Positions 43,661 to 55,440 of a stretch of 64,000 nt of DNA are shown here, in pieces (the first letter of the stretch is position 1; each line of letters starts with the position of its first letter). Source of the DNA: Undaria pinnatifida (Eukaryota; Sar; Phaeophyceae; Laminariales; Alariaceae). The stretch is from contig JABAKD010000021.1 in NCBI GenBank assembly GCA_012845835.1, positions 574,501 to 638,500 of the forward strand, written 5' to 3'. The notes under the pieces were generated by a model, which ran no database searches, had not been told where the DNA came from, and saw only the letters and a program-made list of their open reading frames with translations. The position numbers and the translations under genes were made by a program.

Positions 43661-45006
43661 AGACGCTGCGTGAAATCGAGGTGGGAGACAGAGAAAGGGG
43701 GGCGGCGGCGTGTGGGCGGGAGGTTGATGTTAATATCTCAGCAGGCTCATACGGTACTGCACTGGCGTTTGCATCCGATGATGGATGGCATATGGTACTA
43801 AGAGTAATGATAGTACCAATAGTACTAGAGTCTAATAGTACTAATAGTACTAATAGCACGGCAGAAGTGCTCATTTGTTTTCTGAGGCCTCTGACATGTT
43901 GCCCATCTATATTAAAATACCAAGGTATTCCTCAACCAAAATATGTTTTTGAGCAAACTGAAATTGCAGCCTGAGGAAACAACCCGCGGCCCAGGTACAC
44001 AAAACAGTCATTGTGCGAAACAAGAATGACGAAATTCCGACGAATTGGGGTCAAAAGAACCTCGTCATCCAGAACTGAAAATAGACATTCCAGGTTTCGT
44101 GCAACGGAACCTCTATCGCAGGACGCCTCGTCTACACCTGACATAATGCAGCAATTGCCGTCAAGCACCTCTCGGCACAAACGATTGAGGTACAGCATCG
44201 GACACCTGCAAAATACAGCCTATCACGAAAGGCCGACTGCTATTTAGATGAACGTAACATTCCGTTAGCCGTTACTCTGAAGTTAGTGTAGAACGCGCCG
44301 CCTCCGAAATAAGAAACCCAGTCTGGGGACAAACATATATCCTATTTATTATTTGTTCAGTGGTGGTGTGTAAAGGGGGGTCAACTTCGCGGCGCTTCAG
44401 TTGACTGAAGGAATCGCCTGTGCGAAGCAGCACACGAAGCATTTACAGAGGCAGCATAATACGCTCTTCGTCGTAGTGTGTGGAGGGTCGACCTGTCGTA
44501 GATGCAGGCCAGAACTGTAAATAATTTATTGCAGATTGACGGTCCCATTCGTCGACGCTGGCCTTTCGGCCGCCCGGTATGGTTTAAAACAACGCCATCA
44601 CAACAACAGCTGTGGAGCCCCGCGACAACCTTTGAAGCTTGGCAATATCAAACCGCACACAGGGCTGGGGAGTCAGGGTCACAGTTAAACTGGATATAAA
44701 TACGTTCGAGGTCGAGATAATCTGGGCAGACGTGCAAGAGTCCGGTTGGCCACAGGTCGCCTGCAGGAACAGTTTTGAAGGCTTGGCCTGCTTTATATAC
44801 GTTAGAGTAACCCGTTACAATGTTGCTGGACAAGACAACTGACCAGGAACGGCAAAAATATCCTTAAGCACGCTTGCGGCTGGACTAGTACACACTATGT
44901 ACCACAGGAGTGGCAGACTCATGGGAGCTCCATGGTAAATTAATCGGTCGGCACTACAAATCTATCGGCGACTCGCGGGTAATCATTGCGAAAACGATCG
45001 GTACAA
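43661..45006. other. unassigned region upstream of membrane gene B
   Basis: An AATAGTACT microsatellite lies at 43813-43858. A 78-codon frame at 44011-44247 on the plus strand is divergent from gene B but has no motif. GAAACCCAGTCTGGG at 44309 also occurs at 34263. Confidence 0.4.
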
Positions 45007-45279
45007 GACGCGTGCTACGATATCATAGAGGTGCACCGTTTTTTTTCTGTTGTTCCTCACATTGGGAGCTTAAGATATGTCCCTCCCAAAAACCTGATTC
45101 GGGGAAAAATAGTACTGCTAACGGATCAGAACCCCACGGCCTAGGTACACGACGAGAGTCACTCAAAACAAAAATGGCCTATTATTTATTTTTTTTCCCG
45201 ACGACTTTGGGTTGAGGAGCCCCGTCGTTCACAAAACATTTGGGACGTAAAGTGCTACCTCTATCGTAGCAGGCGTGTT
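45007..45279. mobile_element. MITE with GTGCTACGATAG ends
   Basis: The left end is GACGCGTGCTACGATA, then TAGAGGTGCAC. The right end, reverse-complemented, is CACGCCTGCTACGATAGAGG, then TAGCAC. About 270 bases, noncoding, same family as 40690-40957. Confidence 0.65.
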
Positions 45280-45329
45280 TCGAAGAATCCATCACAGACA
45301 CAGACACATGCAGCCGTTCTGTCGGCGAC

Positions 45330-45615
45330 TTATGGGTGACCCATGGGCGATGGCCCATGAGGCAGCACTGTAAGCCCATCGGGTGACCCATCGCCAATCA
45401 TGGGCGCCCCATGGTGGACCCATGGCACCCTCATGGGGGATTCATGGGCCGGCCCTCTGAGCCCATTGGACATTACATGGGCGACATGGCCCATGGAAGA
45501 ACTACGTCACCAATGTATGGTTGCTACCGGACCAGTCGATGACTCGTCCATTGGCTTGCCATGGGAGCCATGAGATCCATGCTATGAGCGACTCGTGGGC
45601 CGCCCATGGGCTTAT
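45330..45615. repeat. CCCATGGG satellite, block 3
   Basis: Dense CATGGG/CCCATG cores such as GGTGACCCATGGGCGATGG at about 45340, in both orientations. It is the same family as 22-23 kb. Confidence 0.7.
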
Positions 45616-46054
45616 CTTGGTAGAGTTCTTCATTGTGTCGGCAACGGTTCTTCTTTGCGTCTCCTACCATGTGTTCGAAGTGCTAGCCCATTGACGTTTC
45701 GTCGACATGCTTACTGCGGCAGGAGAGATGTGACTAGACCCCGTTTTTCACAACCGGGTTTGAGCCACTATATATATATCAATAGCAATATCAATAGCAA
45801 TATCAATATCAATAGCATCTTCAGCTTTCACTCTGCACCTCACTGGTCAAAATATTTTTAGTTTTGTTTTGCACGTTGCGCAGCGTAGATGTTACCGTTC
45901 CATTGCGAATCCATATCGCATTTTGTTTTAAAATAATATCTCACGAAATCTTGAGACGGGGGGCCACAAGAAACGGGGGAGTCACTCGCGCGAGTAACCC
46001 TAAGCCCCACTGCAAACAAAAATGCCCGAAAACGTGAACTCCTAACGTAGCCTT

Positions 46055-46200
46055 GGTCTTCCCATGGCCCGCACATGGTATTCGAAACCCATGCGTTTAG
46101 AAAGCTGAGCTATGGGTCGCACATCGGTTTAGAATGCCGGCCCACGGGTCGTCTATGGGTCTCCCGTGCGTTTACAGTTCTGGAGAATGGATCACTCATG
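46055..46200. repeat. CCCATGGG satellite, block 4
   Basis: Units like GCCGGCCCACGGGTCGTCTATGGGTCTCCC, diverged. Confidence 0.6.
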
Positions 46201-46210
46201 GGTTTATGAC

Positions 46211-46541
46211 CGAGGCTCTGATGTAGCAGGGGTACCCCTTTTTTTCACCTATCGAGTTTTCAACACCCGCACCATTGACTCTCTGTACCTCACTGAAAAA
46301 AAATTTAGGCAATCATTTTTGGAGCAGGGTATTTTACATCGCACACAAACACACCCGAACGCTTAACGCCTTTTATTACTGGAAACCATTGAATGGGGAC
46401 AAATAAGCTTGGAGTTGGTATAGGGAGGGTTTTGGGGGCTCTAAAGAGGTGAAGACTACAAAGGAACAGGGGGTGACTCCCGTGAGTGATCCCGAGAGAA
46501 AATTAAAAAAAAAGCCACCTTCCCATGCCATAGCGTTGCTC
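46211..46541. mobile_element. diverged MITE inside the CCCATGGG satellite
   Basis: The left end CGAGGCTCTGATGTAGCAGG, followed by GGTACCCC, resembles the GGCTACGGTAGGGG ends. The right end is weak (GCCATAGCG). The internal block GGGTGACTCCCGTGAGTGATCCC matches the palindrome block of the elements at 24 and 27.7 kb. Satellite sequence lies on both sides. Confidence 0.4.
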
Positions 46542-46864
46542 TTATGGACCTGGCCCATGGGTCACTTGTATTGGGTCACTTGTGAGTCGTTCTACGGTAG
46601 CCCGCCCCAACTTTTCTTTGAACGAAATGGCCGGTTTTGAAACCAGCTCCCGGCCGTATCTCCTGAAACACTGTGCCCCTTGCCACACCCGACGTCATCG
46701 TTCGATAGTTCTAGTACTACTACTACTAGTCATTTGCAAACGAAGAAACATTTGAAGATTTGTTTTGTTCATAGCGTCCTTCCTCACGTGGAGCATCCCT
46801 GACGAAATCATCCAAGAAAAACGCTCGTTTGGGGGGGGGGTGCTATCGTAGAATCAGTCAGTAC

Positions 46865-47070
46865 TGATCCATCGGTCTCCCATGGATTCGGTTAACACGT
46901 TTACCACTGGAAACCCTGTTTTTTTACCATTGTACTTGAAGTTAGTGCAGGGAGAATTTAGGGGGCTCTAAAAAGTTCAAGAGAGCTGGTCAATGAGCCA
47001 TCCATGTTAGCATTGACCCATGGCTCGCCCATGCGCCACCCGCGGGTCTCCCATAGGTGGTCTATGGACA
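46865..47070. repeat. CCCATGGG satellite, block 5
   Basis: Units near 46875 and 47005-47065 (CCCATGGCTCGCCCATGCG type) flank an unrelated stretch. Confidence 0.55.
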
Positions 47071-47204
47071 GTGGTGGTGATCGGCGTCTAGGTTGGCATC
47101 AACGATATTGATCCTGCCCTTTGAAGACATCGAAGGTCGGGATCAATTAGTGACTCGATCTCGAAACTATGCCAAGTAGGTCGATCTCCATGTGAATCGA
47201 GGCC

Positions 47205-47212
47205 GAATTTTC
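47205..47212. repeat. left 8-bp target duplication GAATTTTC of the hAT-like element
   Basis: GAATTTTC directly precedes the terminal CAGGGTAG. The identical 8 bases follow the other terminus at 48058-48065. Confidence 0.85.
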
Positions 47213-48057
47213 CAGGGTAGTCCTCGGGAAAATTCCCGAGGTAATTTTCCCGTGCTGTACGTCGGTCCCGGTACTCGGCGGAATACCGTCATATTTGGGC
47301 AAACCGTGTACCGCCGAAGGTGGTACCGTCAAAAATCGAAAAACCGTCAACCGTTTAAAAAGTACCGTCATTTTGCAGCACCGCCATGAAAGTACCGTCA
47401 AATAAGCGAAGTACCGTTTCCCGTTTAGAAAAACCGTCATATTCAGAACCGTCAAAGATTGTAGGGTGATGGTTTTCATTGAATGTTTTCATGTTTTAGG
47501 TTTTATTGTTTTATTGTTTAAAGTAGTAGTATTGTTTTATTGTCTTATTTTGGTGCAAAATGTCTAAATGTTGTTTCGCGTGAGGCTGGTGAGTTTGTCA
47601 GCTTGACGGTTCGACGATTAGTCTAGCCTCTATTCGTCCGTTCTATATAGGTATGCAGGAACATCATCGGGGTGGTGCCGGCATGCTTGATCGCCGCCCG
47701 GCAGGTACTGTCAAGTATTTCGTCATTCGTAATTCTGTATTTCTCAGTGGCGGAACCGTCATATTTCAGTACCCTCAAAAAAGTACCGTCAAATTTGGCG
47801 GTACCGGGACCGGTACCGTCGTTTTGCAGTACCGCCAAAAAAGTACCGTCAAATATCGAAAAACCGTCTACCGTCTAGAAAATACCGTCACTTTTCGATA
47901 CCGCCGAAAAAGTACCGTCAAATTCGGCGATACCGTGTACCGCCAAAAGTGGTACCGTGAGAAATCGAAATACCGTCAACCGTTTGAAAAGTGCCGTCAT
48001 TTCGCAATACCGTCCGATCTGGTACCGTAAAAAAAAACGGTACCGAGGACTACCCTG
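47213..48057. mobile_element. non-autonomous hAT-type element filled with ACCGTCA repeats
   Basis: The ends are perfect inverted repeats of 15 bases, CAGGGTAGTCCTCGG at 47213-47227 and its complement at 48043-48057. Identical 8-bp direct repeats GAATTTTC flank the element. CAGGG-type ends plus an 8-bp duplication are characteristic of hAT transposons. The 845-bp interior has no transposase. Two zones (about 47240-47460 and 47750-48040) are packed with (G)TACCGTCAAA units in one orientation, arranged in a higher-order unit that ends in CGAAAAACCGTCAACCGTTT. A central 290 bases (47460-47745) is free of the motif. Confidence 0.85.
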
Positions 48058-48065
48058 GAATTTTC

Positions 48066-49100
48066 AATATCTCGATATTTCGTCTTTTCCTGCGCGTCTG
48101 AACAACGCCTTAGTTTACACACGAGAAGCGCCGTTTTTCTGCCACCATAGTATGAGGATTACATCGGGGGGAGGGGGGACACAGACGGTTAACCTGTTTG
48201 TAGCCCAACTCTAGAAATATCGCTTCGAGACGGGCGAACACAAATAATAAGTAAGGAGGAAACGCGAAGGAGAATGGTTACCAGAAGAACTCATCACCGC
48301 AACACACGAGGCCCACAGCGGACCAAACTGAGGCAGGCACGTGGGACGTAGTTCGTGGCGAGTGGACGATTCGCGTTGATATCACCGGGCACCGTTGTCA
48401 GGTTTTAGCTACAGAGTTCCCTGGATATTTCATCTACTTGGAGTACGACGACGAACTTCATGAAGTGAATGGTAGGAGCACTAGTAGCAAAACAATTGTG
48501 TTGTAGTGTCGCCGGGACTAGGCATAGCGCTGTTGATGCCTGTGCGTCCGAGTAGGTGTGTAGTCGCAAAGTACGGCATGCTTGCATACCTTGAGGCAGT
48601 ATCATATCAGGCATATGCGCTCCGTCTGATGCACGGATGTGCGTCGTGATGGTCAAAAGCACCCGCAGAGGTGAAAGTACCACTACCCATATCATGGGCA
48701 TTGCTCATTTGGAGAGCGGAGTACCGTTTAATTCTTCTTCGGAAGCGGATGGGGCGGGGAGGGGAACTTGGCCCTGGTTGCTCCAGAGGATAGGGTCACG
48801 AGGACATGGACGCACATCTATGTAGTATTCGAAGTTGTTGGTTGCTGGTTGTCGCATTTCAATTGTTTGCCGCTTTTTTTTGCTTTTTCGTGATCGCGAA
48901 ACATTCTTGTTCGTTGTTGACGGTAACGCTGCATATTGTAGGATGGCAAATGAAATAACAATAAACCTTATTATACAATACCGTAATACTATTATTCTAT
49001 AATACTGTTAATAACAAATTGAAGCCGGGCCCTTCACGAAAAACAAGAAACTCTGCTGTAAGAAGTACGGTTCAAATTGGCCAAGAAGACAGGGCATATA
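48066..49100. other. unassigned region
   Basis: No supportable gene lies here. Overlapping frames on both strands near 48405-48825 have no motif. Confidence 0.45.
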
Positions 49101-49450
49101 AGGTAACTATCTCCAACACTGCTCATGGGCATTCCTGTTGATTTTATGGTACCGACCCATGGATGTCCAACGGGCCACCTGTTTATGGCATCGTATGGCC
49201 CATCGATCGCTCGTGGGCCTTCTATGGGTCGCCCATGCGTCTCCCGCGGGTTAGTGTAGTTGGCCCATCGGTCACCCATGGACCTATAACACCGGCCCAT
49301 GGATCGACCATGGATGGGACGCCCTTCGGTTTTCAATTTAGGGTGCTGCCTCACGGGTCGCCCATGAGTTTCAAGCACTGGGTCATCTACCCCCATAGGG
49401 GTATCGTGTGTCTGCCGTGGGTTTCCCGCGAAGCTTGCATGGGACACCCC
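49101..49450. repeat. CCCATGGG satellite, block 6
   Basis: Units such as GGCCCATCGGTCACCCATGG and GGCCCATGGATCGACCATGG recur with 30-60 base spacing. The array ends at about 49450. Confidence 0.7.
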
Positions 49451-49867
49451 CATGAAAAGACTCTCAAAACTTGAAAGGCGCGCTCAGGTGCGCATACACA
49501 GGCCGCAATATTGCGAATCTTCGATGCAGCTCGATTGGAATAGTACAAGACAGGGATGCCGTCAATTGAACGGCGTGTGCTCGAGCGCTCCCGACACGGA
49601 GAGTTACTCCACACGCAGATGGATGTAGCGCCAGGCAAGGCTCGAGTCAGAAGGCGGTGCAAGCCACATCCATCGCCACCTCCAAGTGGCGTCCTCGTTC
49701 TTTGTATTGTATTTAAGAATGCCCTGGCATCAAATCCACCTACAGCTACAGACAGTGGCATCCGGCGGCGACATTCGCCATTCGTCCGTATCACATGGTA
49801 ATCGGCGGAACTGTCCGCAATTCTGGTAACTGCTGGACCTCGATTGCGTTTGGTTTGGTCTGTTATA
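49451..49867. other. unassigned region
   Basis: No feature is supported here. Confidence 0.5.
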
Positions 49868-49937
49868 CCTGCACTAGTCTAGACTCCATACTGTATCGTA
49901 GACTAGACTAGTCTAGACTAGACTTGTCTAGACTATA
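49868..49937. repeat. TAGTCTAGACTA palindrome cluster 2
   Basis: Several overlapping AGTCTAGACT cores around GTAGACTAGACTAGTCTAG, able to fold back on themselves. Confidence 0.75.
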
Positions 49938-50944
49938 GGTACATTTTTATTTTTGAACACGGGCTAGATTTTGGCAACGAACATCGTATGAGACCACGAA
50001 CGGCAGCAGGTGTGCAAAAGTACATTCGTGTCTAAGTTAAAGTTTGTATCGTTTCGTTTTCGCCCACACCTGACGCACATATTATTCGCGCGCGTTAGTC
50101 TGATATTTTGCCGCCAGGAGGAGCGCTCACACCGGGAAACTCAGGTATCGACAAGAGTGCCCTGGCATCACGAGGTCAATTCTACCGTTGCTCGATGGTC
50201 TCGCTTTTGCACGATATCACACTGTTGGGGTCTATGCTTGAGCTTGTACAGTAGTATCGGTCACCCTGTCGAGATTGACGTTTCGATTGCTAGGCCCCGT
50301 TACCGACACATTGTGATCACGGCAGTTTCGCAAGTACGCACAGTAAGTTCTGCGACCTTTCCCCAACCCCCCCTAAACACACACACGTGCGCACCATTAC
50401 TGTGTACCTGCTCCTGCACAAGAAGAGGGTGAGGTCCTCGCGTCCTTCCGCCGTTCACTCTACTGCAGCAGCAGTTGTGATCACTTCGTCAAATAATTAC
50501 CTAATAATTCAGCATTTTCTTCCCTCGTCGACTCTCGTCGACTTGAGTCATATTGTACGTACCCACGCCGCTATTATTAATAGGCGCTCTTCATCATACT
50601 TGTTCGTACGATTTGATCTTGTTTTTGCATTTTATTAGCAAATAAAGTGAAAATCTCACCACGGCCGGAACCGAGCTTAAGTACGAAGGAGCAACGCTAG
50701 TAGTAATCGAGGGTAACTCGACAACCGGGCGACCTGCTTGAATCAATTAGTATGCGGCGTGTGGACCTCGCCTCTGGGCGAAACAATCACGCGAGTATCC
50801 ATTAGTCTATACTACCAACAGAAAATCGTACCACAAATTACAGCTTTGCACATCATCACGGCAACCCGAACGAACGGGGTCGAATTATGGGGAAATTCTT
50901 CTAAAAACAACGTCATCAGTTTATGCACATTTTTACACGTAGAC
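49938..50944. other. unassigned region
   Basis: A 140-codon frame at 50010-50432 has no recognisable domain and I do not call it. Confidence 0.4.
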
Positions 50945-51060
50945 GACATACCGTCCGATGTTTGGAGATGCACGATGTTGACGTTGCAGCACCCACGCCC
51001 TGCTCTCTGCTGTGCCGCGACCGACGCGGTCCGCCTCAAGCTTTCCTTTCCGACATGCCG
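50945..51060 (+). repeat. dispersed repeat V, copy 2
   Basis: GACATACCG, GCACGATGTTGACGTTG and CGACCGACGCGGTCC are shared with copy 1 at 31583-31685. Confidence 0.55.
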
Positions 51061-51503
51061 CCTCGCAGCAAATATTAGTCGGATTGGTGTATACGTGCCC
51101 GTAGGATAACTTGATACTACTGGTACGTGTCAGCATAGTCTAGACATACGTACGTACGTAGGCTACCTGGTAGAGTTTTTCGTTTTTATTCTTTTATTCA
51201 TACAAAAATATTCTAAAAACAACACCAATCAGCCGAGTTCGACAATTTGGGGTTAGAATGCTACTGCTGTAGACTAGACTACTGTACAGCAGTACGTTCC
51301 CTGCAGCAAGTTGCCTGTTCAAGCTGTACGGACCAGAGCCGCTGAAATACGTATCTTTGTGATTAGCTGATTAGATGAAATCCTCCAGGAAAACTTTTCG
51401 GAAAATATGTGGCGGGATAATGCCAGGTAAGAATATTGATCAGCTCCAGAGTGACCGGAGCCTGTCCGGTGACCACGGACTTGATTATGCGAGTTAATGT
51501 GAG

Positions 51504-51532
51504 AACAACAACAACAACAACAACAACAACAA
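51504..51532. repeat. AAC microsatellite
   Basis: Nine to ten AAC triplets. Confidence 0.9.
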
Positions 51533-51689
51533 TTGATCATTATTCAACTGGTCGACCTCACAGTTGACGGATCGGGAACAATTTATGAATATGACCACGT
51601 CAAGTGGAGATCATACCGCTTGCTGGATTCTCTGTACAGCAGTACGCTTGTACTCTGATGTTCTAACCTGTGCTGTGGGTCGGGTGTCG

Positions 51690-51810
51690 GGCGGATGCCG
51701 GAGAGCGCCCAGCACGAAACGCTTGGGAGGGAGTGCATCGGACGCAGCACGAGGAGTGGATTAGTTCCGGAACGCCAACATTGCGTACATCCTAATCACC
51801 GGTATGTCCT
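51690..51810 (-). repeat. dispersed repeat V, copy 3 (inverted)
   Basis: The reverse complement reads GGACATACCGGTG, then CAATGTTGGCGTT and GCGTCCGATGC, in the order seen in copies 1 and 2. Confidence 0.45.
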
Positions 51811-52324
51811 AAAAAGGTGTGCGAGTATTGTACTGCTGTGTAGCACGCATGTTGTTCGTATTTCGTCGCTGCGAGTGACGCTTCTTTCTTCACTCTGCTT
51901 TTGCATACAGCAGCAGTAGAAGTCCCTCTGTAGTGCTAGTTGAGTATTGTCGGTTGACCGCTATGACACCTGTGAATTTGCTGGGCACAGGCGGGTACAG
52001 CCACAGCAGTAAGTCGTGGCAGTATGCGGATTAGCGCCGGTTGGTTGCTGCTATATTGCACCTACCGGCGGTACAGAGGACAAGAAAAAAGCTTGGCGGG
52101 TGCCAGAACGTTTGCTTTGTTGTTCGCTAAGGCTCCGCCTGGTGCCGGTGCTGCACAGTCGATGCCAGAGCGTGCACAGGTCCGGGGGGGGGGGGGCGGG
52201 GGAGGATTTCGTTGTGGTTGCAGTTTGCTGGACATACATACATGCGAAAAGGCCACTTCAGTGCTGTCTATCGTCTTGGCATAATAACATACCTCGTAGC
52301 AGCAAGGCAGAGCAGTATACCAAC
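51811..52324. other. unassigned region with G run
   Basis: A G run with one interruption lies at about 52183-52203. Frames across it are overlapping and motif-free. Confidence 0.5.
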
Positions 52325-52415
52325 CGACATATAGACTAGTCAATAGACTATAGACTATGCCTGATCTCAACAACATGGCCATAGCCTAGTCTATAGTCTA
52401 GTCTAGACTATACTC
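52325..52415. repeat. TAGTCTAGACTA palindrome cluster 3
   Basis: ACTAGTCAATAGACTATAG on the left and CTATAGTCTAGTCTAGAC on the right are largely complementary, giving a possible hairpin with a 40-base loop. Confidence 0.65.
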
Positions 52416-53650
52416 AAGCATCAAGCACGTTTTCCCTCCCCCTCGACAGACTACAGCAGTAAGTAGCTATTAATGGTACCAAGCACGTTTCCCCTCCTCC
52501 TCGATACTGCAAAAGTAGTTATTACCTGCTAGTCAGCGAATCTGCCAAGTGGAATACAGGAACGAACTAGTCTAGAGCGGAAACCGGTGGTGTGCTTCTA
52601 AGGATTCCCATCTGCGCTGAGAGAGTTTTTTTTTTTTTTTTTCATTTTTTATCCTCCGGCGGATGGGGAAAAATAAAAAAAAAAAGCTTAGACTAAGCTC
52701 ACCACATTTTCACGTATTTTCATACACGTCGTGTGTCGATTTAACTCAATTGCCTTCGCAATTCGGCGCTAGCTGGCGTGTCCTTCGGTTCCCACTAGAC
52801 TATAGCGATAGCGAATGCGCTGAGAGCGATTTTCCCCTTATCGTAGGAGCCCGAATAGCGGGCAATCGGCACTAACTACTCAACTGGCCCTAAAAAAGGA
52901 CCGCTACCACCGTTAATGCTGCTTCGTGTAAGCGCCAGATCATGGAGCGAAGAGGGAAGATGCGATGGTACTCTGACACTCTGAATCCTACTACATCATT
53001 GCCGCAAGGATCTCCTGCCGTGGTCACGCGCTCGCCGGCCAACTACAACAATGAACAGATTCCACGAAAGTTCGAAAACTTCTCTAGACTACAACACCAG
53101 CATGTACACCAGTTCCTTCTGTCTGAGACAAAAGTTACCGTTTTTTTGTGGAGTCTGATATTTCACTTGGCCGGCGAGCGCGATCTCACCAGGATACCCC
53201 TGGGCAGTAATGTACCAGGTACGGTATTCGTTGCGGGACTCAGGGTGCCGGGGTATCATCGCATTTCTCTCTCTTCGCTCGATGATCTCGCGTTTACACG
53301 ATGATATAGACTAGACTAAGTGATAAATGCGCCGGTGGCACTTCTGCCAACGACGTCTCCGGGGGCACTTGAGCAAAAAATGAGCCCCCCGAAATATGTT
53401 AATCATGCAACCACGAGTGACCACGGGAATCCTAGGGTACCAGAGCATCTTGAAGCTTATCTGCGGCACCTGCTGCCTCGGTGGGTGGAGTAATCCCGTC
53501 GGTCATCGCTTCGCGCTCGATATTCGGGCGTGGGTATGCTCTCTAAAATGTTGATATCAGAAGCCCTTATCTTAGGCCAAAAGCGCCCCCGAAAACAGGG
53601 AACACGAAGAACGCTGCGTTTGCTGAGCTCACATTGGCACAATCTAGTCC
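52416..53650. other. unassigned region
   Basis: A T run lies at 52627-52642. A 120-codon frame at 52942-53304 has no motif. Confidence 0.4.
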
Positions 53651-53653
53651 GTG

Positions 53654-53795
53654 GTCTACAAGTGGTCTACAAGTGGTCTACAAGTAGGTGCACCAAACTC
53701 ACCCGGGGTAGAACCACGACCTACTGTTAAATAATACACGCCCTACTGTTATACACGACCTACTGTTATACACGACCTACCGTTATACACGAACT
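53654..53795. repeat. two short tandem repeats
   Basis: GTGGTCTACAAG is repeated three times (53654-53687). After a short gap, units of TACACGACCTACTGTTA (17 bases) are repeated about four times (53720-53795). Confidence 0.75.
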
Positions 53796-55440
53796 TTTAT
53801 TATGCACGAATTGGAAAGGTAAGGTCGTGTTGGATAAAGGTACGTATACGAAGAATACTCGCGTAAAATACCCATGTATGTACCCGTACCCGACGCTTAG
53901 GTGTCCTATACGTTAGATCCGGATTTCGATACCTTACCTAAGGTTTTGGTAAGATAGGTATTATATGGCCTACAAGATTATACGTACCCGGCAGGTACGT
54001 GCCGATAACTTACCCGGGTACGATATCGGGTCTATCCGTCGACAAACTACCCGGGTGTGAGTATTCGTCATGTACTGGCCTCAGATGCCGCACGAAAGCG
54101 AAGCACGTTAGGTATGGACCTCGAAACCTTACTTAAAAGTTGGGTAACTTGGGCCTTTCGTGTCACTCACTTGTACCTAACTGTGTTATTTTGTAGGTAC
54201 GTTAGATGCGCTACTCAATGCAATACCCGGTGTTAGGTATGGCGATCGACCAAACACCCGCGGGTATAGAAATGAGTTAGGGTACTCTTAATCGTCGACC
54301 TCAATACCCCAGGCGACATCCATCCGTGGTTGATCATGACGACGCCAAAACCCAGGATGGGGGTGGACATTAATCGTTCCCTCTCTAACAACAGTATGAT
54401 TGGAAAAAACCTACACCGTGTAGAGGATTCTTACATTCCTTATAAGGTTATTTTGAAAGATCAGATGGCTGTGTCCTGCATTGAACGCGTTCTGCTCGGG
54501 GCCAGCGACAAATATGTCGTATGTCATGTGTCAACATGCCCGAACCCGGGGATGGTGCGAAAAATCCCCGGTTGAACATATGGTCAACCGAGCTGAAACA
54601 TGTGGTATTACGGTAAAATTGGGGTGGGGATAACGAATTCGTCATCAGGTTTTATCAGCTTGATGTGATGAGATGAAGTTACAGTAACCTAACAAACCCT
54701 GTTATCCTACCTGAAAACTTGTACCGGTACCATGAAATACAGACCACCTGTGAGGTACTATTTTATTGAGAGATGAAACAACAAAACACGCCCCCGACAC
54801 ACGAAATGCTACAATCTCACCACCAAGTCCACTCTTCTTCTACATCTAAAGCGAACCCCAAGATGCTTTCGCCTAATCTGACCCCTTCTCCATCCTGCAT
54901 GTTCGAACCTCTCCCCCTCCAAGCTTCGCTCCAACAACAGTTTTGCAAAGTACCGCCCACCGTAAAACGACCATATCGAGCCGATTAGCTCATTGACGAG
55001 GTGTTGAGAGAAAGGCAAGTTCAGGAATGTGTTGAACCGTTTTTTTTCGAAGCGTTCTGATGCGATATACATACTCAACCCCTCCCCCTTCGCCCCACCA
55101 AGAATCGAAATTCGCCAGTTCTAAACACTACCCGAAAGGTGACGTCACCTCTTTACCTTTCGAGCCATCCATCGAGTGCTCTAATTCAATCACATGGCCT
55201 TTAAGTTCGAATTCACCCCCCCTCCCCCCCCCTTTCCTCGCCGCCCCCATCATCGCCTGGACCCAGCACCACGCATGCAGTAGGCTCCCTTTCATTTATT
55301 GTGCGACCTAAAAATGTTGGGTTTTTCCCCTTCCCCTTGAACCCCCGCCCACCCCACACCGGTCACTCGTACGACTGCGGAATACTCGTATATACATTAT
55401 AAACTTGTGAGTTCCACGCCGTCATAATTTGTTCGCGTCT
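53796..55440. other. unassigned region with GGTACG/TACCCG-rich stretch
   Basis: Between about 53820 and 54300 short strings like GGTACGTA, TACCCGGGTA and CCTTACCTAAGG recur irregularly. A related stretch lies at 56120-56230. No gene is supported. Confidence 0.4.

Noticed and set aside
47750-48040. CRISPR-like array of short repeats
   Set aside because: Units vary in length, spacers are not unique and constant in size, and the array lies inside a hAT-type element of a eukaryotic genome.
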